Shown here one piece after another: positions 16,924 through 24,331 of a DNA stretch of 64,000 bases. This DNA comes from Glycocaulis alkaliphilus (GTDB taxonomy: Bacteria > Pseudomonadota > Alphaproteobacteria > Caulobacterales > Maricaulaceae). The stretch's first letter is position 1, and each line of letters begins with the position of its first letter. The notes under the pieces were generated by a model. That model searched no databases. It had not been told where the DNA came from and saw only the letters and a list, made by a program, of their open reading frames with translations. Both the position numbers and the translations under genes were made by a program. The stretch is from NCBI RefSeq assembly GCF_004000605.1, contig NZ_CP018911.1:2833001-2897000 (forward strand). Direction: 5' to 3'.

Positions 16924-17865
16924 TTATGCAATGCCGTCAGCCCGCCGATACGTCAGCCGCTTACCCACGATACCCGTGAGGGCGGCATCCGTCCGTTCCT
17001 TATCGTCTACACCGAGCTTTTCGCGGTGGTTATAGCGGAAGTCATATTCCGCCAGATAGCGGTGCAGGTGGTGTTTTCCGCAATGCTGATACACGCCCTT
17101 CATGCCGCGTTTGAAGACGCTGAAATAGCCCTCAATCGTGTTCGTGTGGACCTCGCCGCGACCGTATTCGCCCTTGTTGTGGCGAACGAAGTCATGCTCC
17201 GCGAAGTGACGGCCTAGCGTGTGATACTGGCCAGCCTCATCGGTAAAGACGCGCGCTTCCTTCGCCACGTTCGCTTGAACGAGCGGGATCAACGTTGCGG
17301 CTTTCAGGTCATCAACCACCATGGAGCGGGCCTGTCCGGTTTCACGGTCGATCAGGGACAGAACCTTGAACTTGTGGTGATAGCCACGGCCCTTTTTCTC
17401 GCCGCGCGGCTTCATGGCCTTGTCATGGCCGATGAAAGTCTCATCGACCTCGACAGTGCCGCCATTGCCGCCAAACGGTGCCAGATCGCCAGAGCGCATG
17501 GCTTCGCGGATACGGTGCGCCATGAACCATGCGGTCTTGTAGGTGACCTCTAGCGTGCGCTCCAGTTGCTTGCTGGAAACGCCCTTCTTGCTGGAGCACA
17601 TCAGGTAGACCGCTTGCAGGAACTTATTGAGCGGCACACGGCCATGCTCAAACACCGTGCCAACCTTGACGGTGAACTGCTTGCGGCAAGCGCCACACTT
17701 TTTCAGGCCGATGCGCACGCGCTTATCGACGTTCGGCTTGATCGCGTAGACCTTATGCGTCTCGCCACAGTGCGGGCAGACAGGACCATTCGGCCAGATC
17801 ACGCTTTCCAGCTTCTCGAAAGCAGCGGCTTCATCGTGGAAATACGGGGCGCTCAGGACAGACAT
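16924..17865 (-). CDS. IS1595-family (ISXO2-like) transposase
   Basis: The 313-residue protein has an N-terminal zinc ribbon (CPHC at 30-33, CGAC at 57-60). The DDE-type catalytic domain shows Asp141 in VEVDETFIG, Asp209 in VFTDEAGQY, and the HTNTIEGYFSVFKRG block carrying Asn242/Glu245, followed by an HLHRYLAEYDFRYNHR tail. These are the hallmarks of the ISXO2-like group in IS1595. It is full length with no frameshift, so the element may be active. It starts 45 bp inside the right inverted repeat, with GGAGAAGAG upstream. Confidence 0.95.
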   Translation of the reverse strand: MSVLSAPYFHDEAAAFEKLESVIWPNGPVCPHCGETHKVYAIKPNVDKRVRIGLKKCGACRKQFTVKVGTVFEHGRVPLNKFLQAVYLMCSSKKGVSSKQLERTLEVTYKTAWFMAHRIREAMRSGDLAPFGGNGGTVEVDETFIGHDKAMKPRGEKKGRGYHHKFKVLSLIDRETGQARSMVVDDLKAATLIPLVQANVAKEARVFTDEAGQYHTLGRHFAEHDFVRHNKGEYGRGEVHTNTIEGYFSVFKRGMKGVYQHCGKHHLHRYLAEYDFRYNHREKLGVDDKERTDAALTGIVGKRLTYRRADGIA

Positions 17866-17910
17866 GGCTCTCTTCTCCGAATCTGCCTAGAAGCTACCTC
17901 ATTTCAGATG

Positions 17911-17933
17911 GGTTTGCAAGGTATATAATCGCC
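17911..17933. repeat. Right terminal inverted repeat of the transposon
   Basis: This 23 bp end starts GGTTTGCAAGG and finishes TATAATCGCC, pairing with 15076-15098. It contains TATAAT (17924-17929), a perfect -10-like hexamer pointing outward to the right. Confidence 0.9.
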
Positions 17934-17941
17934 TTTTGTTT
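17934..17941. repeat. Right 8 bp target-site duplication of the transposon
   Basis: The sequence TTTTGTTT is identical to 15068-15075 and directly follows the right inverted repeat. Confidence 0.9.
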
Positions 17942-17975
17942 GCCGGTTGCATTCTTGCGGATTACCGTCGCTGCT

Positions 17976-19250
17976 ATGAAGTGGGTCGGGCGGATTGTCC
18001 TCATTCTTTTCGCGCTGCTGGCGGGGTTTGTCGCCGTGTCGGCAGGGCTGGCCTATGTGGCCGGGCAATACTGGCGGGAGGCGGCGCTGGCCGAGCGGGT
18101 CGAGCGGCTGGACGCACGCTTCGAGGCCGCCGTCATGGCCCGGATCGAAGCCAGCGCGTTCGACGATGAGGATTGCCTCTGGATCGGCGACGCCCGCGAC
18201 ATCGCCGCTGGCCTTTATCTTATTGCCTCAGCTCGCCGGATTGAACTCACTCTGGCGGAGCGCGAAGCCTGCGGCGTGCGCCTTGACGCGGATGAACTAC
18301 GCAGGCGCCGCCTCCAGATCGAGCAACTCCCCTGGACCTTCGAATATATGCCGGTGCCGCTGGCCTTCCTTGAGGATACCGCCAAGGCAGCGGCGAGCCT
18401 TGTAACTGCCGATGCGGACGGGGTGCTGCGGTATCAATATGCGCAAAAGCGAGCCGGTCTTCTAAGTTCGACCAGCGTGTTCAGCGACGTTCCGTTCCAG
18501 CAGCTTGAGACACTTGTGGATGGCTTTTTATACGGAGCTGTTACCGCTCAGCAGATCGGGGTCATTTCCTACCGCAACCGTATGGAATCTTATGAAGCAC
18601 GGCGGCAACTGGCACTGGAGCACGCCTACGCCCCCAGCTCTCGCGTTCAGGACATGGCGTGGTTCGACCTTTACCGCTCCGCCTCGAGGATGAATGCCGA
18701 TGCCATTTGGCAATTACACCTGATGTCGGAGGGACGCTGGCCGGAGCAGCGAGACGGCGTCGCGCCTTTTGCCCTCGCCGAGGGCCCACTGCTGATTGAT
18801 TGGCCCTCCGATTGGCTCCGCTATGCCGTCGCCCGCGGCCACGCGGAGGCCACGCGCGCCTTTCTGGAAAATGGCTGGAACCGTCAGGGCGCGGACGGCA
18901 ATGGCGATGGCATTGTCTGGAGCGATCCTTTCTCCACGCCCTACTGGTGGGTGGTGCATGCGGTGCGGCTGGATAACCCCGCTTTCGCCGATGATCTGGA
19001 CATCGCTTTGGCGCATCTGGAGGGCCGAGGCTGCGCCGATCACGCCCGCGCCGTCGGCGAAGCGTGGCGCGGTGTACTGGCTGATTTCTGGAGCGATCAT
19101 ACGCCCGTCAACGCGCTGATCCGCGAGCGCCCTGACTGCACCGGGCCGCAAGACAGCGAACCGGCAGAGTTTGAGCACAGCGACACCCGTTTCGACGATC
19201 CGCTGTACGATCTGCCCGAGCTCATGATCGCGCTCGATCTGTCGCTGTGA
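17976..19250 (+). CDS. Hypothetical membrane-anchored protein, 424 residues
   Basis: One N-terminal membrane segment (about residues 3-27, VGRIVLILFALLAGFVAVSAG) is followed by a large soluble domain rich in Trp and acidic residues. No family is recognised. Segments such as DDEDCLWIGDARDIAAGLYLI and HGDGNGDGIVW-like acidic loops are seen, but there is no catalytic motif. ATG 17976 precedes the membrane segment; the TTG at 17940 would lie in the transposon's target duplication. The transposon ends 43 bp upstream, so the native promoter region has been displaced. Confidence 0.6.
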   Translation: MKWVGRIVLILFALLAGFVAVSAGLAYVAGQYWREAALAERVERLDARFEAAVMARIEASAFDDEDCLWIGDARDIAAGLYLIASARRIELTLAEREACGVRLDADELRRRRLQIEQLPWTFEYMPVPLAFLEDTAKAAASLVTADADGVLRYQYAQKRAGLLSSTSVFSDVPFQQLETLVDGFLYGAVTAQQIGVISYRNRMESYEARRQLALEHAYAPSSRVQDMAWFDLYRSASRMNADAIWQLHLMSEGRWPEQRDGVAPFALAEGPLLIDWPSDWLRYAVARGHAEATRAFLENGWNRQGADGNGDGIVWSDPFSTPYWWVVHAVRLDNPAFADDLDIALAHLEGRGCADHARAVGEAWRGVLADFWSDHTPVNALIRERPDCTGPQDSEPAEFEHSDTRFDDPLYDLPELMIALDLSL

Positions 19251-19353
19251 CTGCGCTCGCACCCGAACCTACTCACACTTTCTTAAAAACCATGACGGTC
19301 ACTAAATTGTCGTAAAAGATTTTATCTGTGAAAAATCAGTAAGTTGATTGACC

Positions 19354-19382
19354 TTGACGAACGCCGTTAAGTTCCGTATCCT
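19354..19382 (+). promoter_or_regulatory. Candidate housekeeping promoter giving a leaderless mRNA
   Basis: A TTGACG -35 box (19354-19359) and TATCCT -10 box (19377-19382) are separated by 17 bp. The expected start of transcription falls at or next to the A of the ATG at 19389. No ribosome-binding site precedes that ATG. Confidence 0.55.
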
Positions 19383-19388
19383 GATCTT

Positions 19389-19709
19389 ATGGCTGATACG
19401 CTTCACCATATCGCGCAAAGCGCCACCGACCGCGACCGGCATGATGCCGGGCAGGCGGGCAGCGCATGGCGCTGGTTTTCGGCGCGCACCATGCGCCGGG
19501 CCTCGCGCTATCGCGACCTGACATGGCGCCATGTCGGCCGGCACATGATCTTTGCGCTGGCGATCGTTTTCGTCTCGCGCATCTGGGCGAGCGAGGCCCA
19601 TGGCGTACTGCTGCTGGTAATCGGGTCGATCTGGGCCATGCTGATGGCGCGCATCGCCTTCATCAAGGGCTTTGATGCCCTGACCCGCCGGCGCCAGGCC
19701 CGCTCCTGA
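19389..19709 (+). CDS. Small membrane protein with a 2TM-type domain
   Basis: The 106-residue protein has a charged N-terminal 50 residues and two hydrophobic helices (about residues 54-66 and 70-90: HMIFALAIVFVSRIW and GVLLLVIGSIWAMLMARIAF), ending in a basic tail. It resembles short 2TM-domain proteins of unknown role. The candidate promoter directly abuts the ATG, so translation may be leaderless. Confidence 0.6.
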   Translation: MADTLHHIAQSATDRDRHDAGQAGSAWRWFSARTMRRASRYRDLTWRHVGRHMIFALAIVFVSRIWASEAHGVLLLVIGSIWAMLMARIAFIKGFDALTRRRQARS

Positions 19710-19806
19710 TCCGCGTCTCCCTTCTGCTTGCCGCATCGCCTGATTGACGCTGCGCGCGCGGCGCTTAGGCTGTGGCGTTCATGCTTTGCTGCGGGGAGCG
19801 CCTCTC

Positions 19807-21111
19807 ATGAAATGGTGGTTTGGAACGGCGCTGTGGAAGCGCGTGCTGGCGGCCCTCGTGCTGGGCATCGGCTTTGGCGCGCTGATGTCCCAAATGATGG
19901 GCGCAGAGGAAGCCACCAATCTCATCGAGAGCTATGTCCGCCCGGTCGGCGACCTTTTCATCCGCCTTATCCGCATGCTCATCGTGCCCCTGATCCTGAC
20001 CACGCTGGTGGCGGGCGTCTACGCGCTGGGTGATCCCAAACGGCTGGGCCCGATCGGCGGCAAGACGCTGGCTCTCTATTTCGCCACCACCTTCTTTGCC
20101 AACATTATCGGTATCATCTTTGGCCTGCTCTTCCGCCCCGGCGCGGGCGCAGACCTGGGCGGGACGGATGCCGTGCCGGTTTCCATGGAAGCTGAAGGGC
20201 TGGGCAGCCGGCTTCTCTCCATCGTGCCTGACAATCCGGTTGCCGCGCTGGCCGATGGCGACGTGCTGGCCGTGATCTTCTTTGCGGTCCTGCTGGGTAT
20301 CGGCATTCTGATGGCCGGCAAGGCCGGCAAGCCGGTGGGCGAGCTGTTCAATTCCGCCTCTGATGTCGTGCTGAAAGTCACCCATATGGTGATGGAAGTG
20401 GCCCCGTTCGGCGTGTTCGCACTCGTCGCCTATACCACGGTCAGCCAGGGTCTGGAGGCGTTTGCCTCCATCGGGCTTCTCGTTCTCACCGTCTATCTGG
20501 GCCTCTTCACCCATGCGGTGCTGGTCTATGGCGGGCTGATCAAGTTCGTGCTGCGCCTGCCTCTGCTGGACTTTGCCCGCGGCATTGTCGATGCGCAGGC
20601 CGTCGCCTACTCCACCGCCTCCTCTGCGGCCACACTGCCGGTGACCATCTCCAATGTCGTGGACAATCTCGGCGTGAAGCGCTCTGTGGCCGGCTCTGTC
20701 CTGCCGCTGGGCGCGACGATCAACATGGATGGCACTGCGCTCTATCTCGGCATCCTCGCCCTCTTCACCGCGCAGGCCTTCGGCTATGACCTGACGCTGA
20801 CGCACTATTTCATGATCGCCTTTACCGCCGCCATTGCCTCCATTGGGGCGGCTGGCATCCCCAGCGCAGGGCTTTTCCTGCTGGCCATCGTGCTGAGCAC
20901 GTTCAACGTGCCGCCAGAGCAGATCGCCATCATTGTCGGCTTCATCCTGCCGGTTGACCGGATCATGGACATGGCCCGTACCGCGCTCAATGTGACCGGC
21001 GATGCCGCCGTCTCCGTGGCCGTGGCCAAGTGGGAGGGTGAGCTGGACGAGGAGCGCTTCCGCGCCCCGGCCGACAAGCCCATGCCCGGCGAGGACAACG
21101 CGAAAGCCTGA
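19807..21111 (+). CDS. Dicarboxylate/amino-acid:cation symporter (DAACS family)
   Basis: The 434-residue protein has about eight membrane helices and two re-entrant loops typical of GltP/DctA. The serine-rich loop AYSTASSAATLPVT and the VLPLGATINMDGTALY motif bind substrate and sodium, followed by FILPVDRIMDMARTALNVTGD. It would import glutamate, aspartate or C4-dicarboxylates using an ion gradient; the substrate cannot be fixed from sequence. ATG 19807 follows GGGGAGCG. The longer frame from 19744 is not used. Confidence 0.93.
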   Translation: MKWWFGTALWKRVLAALVLGIGFGALMSQMMGAEEATNLIESYVRPVGDLFIRLIRMLIVPLILTTLVAGVYALGDPKRLGPIGGKTLALYFATTFFANIIGIIFGLLFRPGAGADLGGTDAVPVSMEAEGLGSRLLSIVPDNPVAALADGDVLAVIFFAVLLGIGILMAGKAGKPVGELFNSASDVVLKVTHMVMEVAPFGVFALVAYTTVSQGLEAFASIGLLVLTVYLGLFTHAVLVYGGLIKFVLRLPLLDFARGIVDAQAVAYSTASSAATLPVTISNVVDNLGVKRSVAGSVLPLGATINMDGTALYLGILALFTAQAFGYDLTLTHYFMIAFTAAIASIGAAGIPSAGLFLLAIVLSTFNVPPEQIAIIVGFILPVDRIMDMARTALNVTGDAAVSVAVAKWEGELDEERFRAPADKPMPGEDNAKA

Positions 21112-21171
21112 ACCGGAAACGCTCCCGCTTCGTATCGGCGAGGGACAACCTCACCGGTAACGGAGCCAGCC

Positions 21172-21495
21172 ATGACCCTTCTTCGCATTCTTCTCGGCTT
21201 GGGCGGGATAGCCCTGCTCGCCAGCATTCTCTGGGCCGCCCAGGCCGCCAATATCGGGGCGAGCTTCTCGGCCATGATCGAGGATCCGTGGGGCGTGGTC
21301 GCCCTGATCGACCTCTATCTCGGCTTTGTCTTTCTGGCCGTCATCATCTGGCTGTTTGAGCGTAACAGGCTGATCGCGCTGGCCTTCATCCTGCCCCTGC
21401 CCTTTCTGGGCAATATCTGGGCTGCGGTGTGGATCGTCTGGCGGGTAAGCGCGCTCAGCGCCCGCCTGCAACCGGCGGCTAACCAGCCCGGCTGA
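21172..21495 (+). CDS. Small three-helix membrane protein (DUF1475-like)
   Basis: The 107-residue protein has three hydrophobic helices: residues 5-24 (RILLGLGGIALLASILWAAQ), 42-61 (VVALIDLYLGFVFLAVIIWL) and 66-92. The PWGVVALIDLYLGF segment is like that of DUF1475 proteins. The role is unknown. Its 3' end overlaps the convergent 250-residue gene by 17 bp. GGAG lies upstream of the start. Confidence 0.6.
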   Translation: MTLLRILLGLGGIALLASILWAAQAANIGASFSAMIEDPWGVVALIDLYLGFVFLAVIIWLFERNRLIALAFILPLPFLGNIWAAVWIVWRVSALSARLQPAANQPG

Positions 21496-22231
21496 GCGCC
21501 CGGTCGCGTTCTGCCGCCAGCCCGGCATCGCTCACCGTCTCGGCCACGAACCTGTCCACCGGCGTTTCAAGGCCGAGGCGGGCGATGGCCAGCTCCTGCG
21601 CGGTCCACTGATTGCCCTGCGGCAGGTTGGAGTTCACCGCGCTGAACGCGCTGACGCGCACGCCCATATGCCCGGTCATGCAGCGATAAGCCTCGAACGG
21701 TCCATGGACCGCCTCAGGCGCGCCCTCCACCGTCACCGGCACGGCCTCATAGACGACGCCAAGGTCTTCGGTGGCATTCATCAGCGCGTAGTCGCGGGGG
21801 CTGAGCAGTGTCGCCCAGGCAGATACGCTGGCGCCCGGCTCTGAAGCGAGCGTGGCCGGCACCGAGCCATAGACGGCGATGCGGTTGGCCCAAGCGATGA
21901 CATGGCCCGGCAGGCGAACCGCGATCACCGGGATCACCACATCGTCGATGTGAGCCGCGAACTTGCGCTGAAGCTGCACGGGCGCAGCGTTGGAGCCGAC
22001 CGCCACCACCGGGTGATACGCGCCCTCATCGAGCCGTGCCGCCCTCTCCGCCCCCACCACATCGGCGAGGGAGCGGACATGGCCGCCCTCCGCCACCTGC
22101 CAGCCGCTGATCTTGCCCTTGGTGGACCGGATATCGAGCGTGCGGCCATCGACGAACAGGAAATCGCCCTCCGGCCGCGTGAACGGATAGGAGAGCGCCC
22201 ATTGCATCTTGAGGTGCAGGGGATCGATCAC
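21479..22231 (-). CDS. Hypothetical protein coupled to gshB, possibly gamma-glutamylcyclotransferase-like
   Basis: The 250-residue soluble protein overlaps gshB by 4 nt (ATGA), so it is translationally coupled to glutathione synthesis. The VAVGSNAAPVQLQRKF segment near residue 76 resembles the glycine motif of gamma-glutamylcyclotransferase/AIG2 proteins, and ATLLSPRDYALMNATEDLG resembles their later strands. The Tyr of the usual YGS motif is replaced (VGS). If the resemblance is right it could act on gamma-glutamyl compounds. This is inference; no exact family is recognised. Confidence 0.6.
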   Translation of the reverse strand: MIDPLHLKMQWALSYPFTRPEGDFLFVDGRTLDIRSTKGKISGWQVAEGGHVRSLADVVGAERAARLDEGAYHPVVAVGSNAAPVQLQRKFAAHIDDVVIPVIAVRLPGHVIAWANRIAVYGSVPATLASEPGASVSAWATLLSPRDYALMNATEDLGVVYEAVPVTVEGAPEAVHGPFEAYRCMTGHMGVRVSAFSAVNSNLPQGNQWTAQELAIARLGLETPVDRFVAETVSDAGLAAERDRALSRAG

Positions 22232-23181
22232 GCGGACTGGCCCCGTTTGGCCTCCACCCAGTCGATCAGCATCTTGCTGACATCAATGCCGGAGAAGCGG
22301 CGCAGCTCCTGCACGCCGGTGGGCGAGGTGACATTGATCTCGGTCAGATAATCCCCGATCACATCGATACCGACAAAGACGAGCCCGCGGGCTTTGAGTT
22401 CCGGGCCGATAATCCGGCAGATTTCGAGGTCTCGCGCCGTCAGATCGGATTTCACCGCCTTGCCGCCGACATGCATGTTGGCGCGCACCTCGCCCTCGGC
22501 CGGCACGCGGTTGATCGCGCCCGCCGGCTCGCCATCCACCAGGATCACGCGCTTGTCGCCATTCTTCACATCCGGCACGAAGGCCTGCGCCATCAACGGC
22601 TCGCGGCTGACCTGCGCAAACAACTCCAGGAGGGAGGCAAGGTTCTCGGCAGACTCGCGGATGCGGAACACGCCCGCCCCGCCATTGCCGAACAGGGGTT
22701 TCACCACGATGTCGCGCCCGTGCGCCTCGAAGAAGGCGCGGATATCGGCGAGCGACGAGGAAATGAGCGTCGGCGGCATCAGCCCTTCAAAGCGCGTGAC
22801 GAACAGCTTCTCCGGCGCATTCCTCACCTCGGCCGGATCATTGACCACCAGCACGCCGGGCTGCAGCGCTTCGAGCATATGGGTGGAGGTGATATAGGCC
22901 ATGTCAAAGGGCGGGTCCTGGCGCAGGAAGATCACGTCCAGCGTGGAAAGGTCCATGACCACCGAAGGCTCCAGCACCGCATGCTCGCCCTGCACACGCT
23001 GCATGGCGCTCACCCGGCTCGCCCGCGCGCGCACCTTGCCATCCTCCATGGCCATATCCTTGGGCTCATAGACCCAGATCTCATGGCCGCGGGTGAACGC
23101 CTCCAGCGCAATGTCGAAGGTGGAATCTCCGTTCACATTGACGGCCGCGATCGGGTCCATCTGGAAGGCAATTTTCAGCAT
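22228..23181 (-). CDS. gshB: Glutathione synthase
   Basis: The 317-residue ATP-grasp enzyme joins gamma-glutamylcysteine and glycine. Family motifs seen are the N-terminal FQMDPIAAVNVNGDSTF, the FLRQDPPFDMAYI block, the glycine-rich ATP loop KPLFGNGGAGVFRI, the NRVPAEGEVRANMHVGG block and the C-terminal EINVTSPTGVQEL. Length matches GshB. A coupled gene of unknown function follows. It is divergent from the AT-rich island gene at 23295. Confidence 0.96.
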   Translation of the reverse strand: MLKIAFQMDPIAAVNVNGDSTFDIALEAFTRGHEIWVYEPKDMAMEDGKVRARASRVSAMQRVQGEHAVLEPSVVMDLSTLDVIFLRQDPPFDMAYITSTHMLEALQPGVLVVNDPAEVRNAPEKLFVTRFEGLMPPTLISSSLADIRAFFEAHGRDIVVKPLFGNGGAGVFRIRESAENLASLLELFAQVSREPLMAQAFVPDVKNGDKRVILVDGEPAGAINRVPAEGEVRANMHVGGKAVKSDLTARDLEICRIIGPELKARGLVFVGIDVIGDYLTEINVTSPTGVQELRRFSGIDVSKMLIDWVEAKRGQSA

Positions 23182-23294
23182 GGCGTAGCGCTTTCAGCTT
23201 TGGCGGGCGGATCAGGCGCTAGAGGTAGGGGATGAGGGGCGAAATGGGAAGGTGGGGGGTTACGGCAACAGCGTGAACTCAGTAATTTGGTCAG

Positions 23295-24209
23295 ATGAAA
23301 AAGCGACTCTCCAATGACAGCGAATTCCGTGTCGATGCACGACTAACTACTGCATTAGATCAATTCGAGGCGACAATTTTTCGGAAGCCCCGCGTTGCTG
23401 ATGTTATCGACATAAATGGACTTAGTAGTTCCGATCTTCGCAGATACGCGTTGATGGCCCATTTTGATTTTGTAATCGGTGATGCAGAGCATCGCCCATT
23501 GTTTGCGATAGAATATGATGGCGCGGGCCATGGAACCCAAAACGACGAGAAAAAGAATACAATTGCGACAACCGCAAACCTTGCACTTTTCAGAATAAGT
23601 CCGCCGCTCGAAAATTCCAGAACGCAAACGATGGGGTTTTTGGAATACCTCATAAATATATGGTTTTTTGGAACCAAGTTTTTAGAAATGCAAAGCAGCG
23701 GACAGATTCCGAGGGACGAACCTTTCACGATGTGGAGCTTCGTTTCAGCGGATGCGAAACACATATTTGATTCGGAGTTCAACTTCCTAACCGTTCCTTT
23801 CGATAGAATAGGAAAATTTTACAAACGAAATGGATTAGAAAATTGGCGGATGGCTCAGGCCGACGTAACTCACATATCGCTAAAACGTGGAAATGAACGC
23901 GCTGTATTTTGTAGCATTCCATTTGGCGACTCATTCATACACGGATCACACAGGCTAACGTTTGACAATGTTTGCATGGGTGAACTTGACGAGCTATATT
24001 TTAGCGAAGCCGCAATAATGGACTACTGCGAAGGGCTCGCGTGGCAGAACCTTGCTGACAATCTAGAAATCGCTGAAAGCGGCGGGCGACATACCTTGGT
24101 TGCGCGCGACCAATTCTTGTCAGACGTCATGGCGATGCGCGAAGCCTGTGGCAGCGTATTTGGTGGCGGGGGCGGACGGGATCCTAAACTCCTATCAATC
24201 CTGACCTAG
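23295..24209 (+). CDS. DUF2726-like PD-(D/E)XK nuclease-family protein, foreign composition
   Basis: In the 304-residue protein residues about 56-100 read HFDFVIGDAEHRPLFAIEYD, then an EKK run and LALFRIS. This matches the D...(E)xK core of PD-(D/E)XK nucleases and resembles DUF2726: Asp of the first strand, Glu in IEYDG and a downstream Lys. The rest is not recognised. Base composition is far more AT-rich than both flanking genes, and codons such as ATA and AAA are frequent, so recent acquisition is likely. The ribosome-binding site is poor. Confidence 0.65.
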   Translation: MKKRLSNDSEFRVDARLTTALDQFEATIFRKPRVADVIDINGLSSSDLRRYALMAHFDFVIGDAEHRPLFAIEYDGAGHGTQNDEKKNTIATTANLALFRISPPLENSRTQTMGFLEYLINIWFFGTKFLEMQSSGQIPRDEPFTMWSFVSADAKHIFDSEFNFLTVPFDRIGKFYKRNGLENWRMAQADVTHISLKRGNERAVFCSIPFGDSFIHGSHRLTFDNVCMGELDELYFSEAAIMDYCEGLAWQNLADNLEIAESGGRHTLVARDQFLSDVMAMREACGSVFGGGGGRDPKLLSILT

Positions 24210-24280
24210 CCATATGGGCTTTCAAAGCGTACTTCGCGCGCCCATCCTTGCCCGCCTCTCCCTTGATGCGTAGATAAGGC

Positions 24281-24316
24281 CCTTACGCCTTACCCTCACG
24301 CCTTACCCCTTACGCC
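24281..24316. repeat. Short degenerate tandem CCTTAC repeats before the M20 peptidase gene
   Basis: Four near-copies of a CCTTACGCC/CCTTACCC unit follow one another just ahead of the peptidase ribosome-binding site. They lie between the AT-rich island gene and the core gene. The role is unknown; it may be slippage-prone leader DNA. Confidence 0.45.
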
Positions 24317-24331
24317 ACCGGAGAGATCGCC

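Larger units (their letters stand above)
15076..17933. mobile_element. Complete IS1595-family transposon with passenger genes, 2858 bp
   Basis: The ends are 23 bp imperfect inverted repeats sharing GGCGATTATA, then four differing bases, then TTGCAAACC (19 of 23 match). They are bordered by a perfect 8 bp direct repeat TTTTGTTT on both sides. The transposase at 16924-17865 is of the ISXO2-like/IS1595 type, a family known for 8 bp duplications and for some members carrying extra genes. Inside are a GIY-YIG-like gene, a possible 74-residue gene, a 51-residue gene and a DUF3800 gene. No internal IS is seen. Confidence 0.9.

Noticed and set aside
23222-24316. Purine-rich stretch at 23222-23258 and pyrimidine-rich repeats at 24281-24316 as ends of an element around the DUF2726-like gene
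   Set aside because: The similarity is only compositional; no aligned inverted repeat or target duplication could be found.
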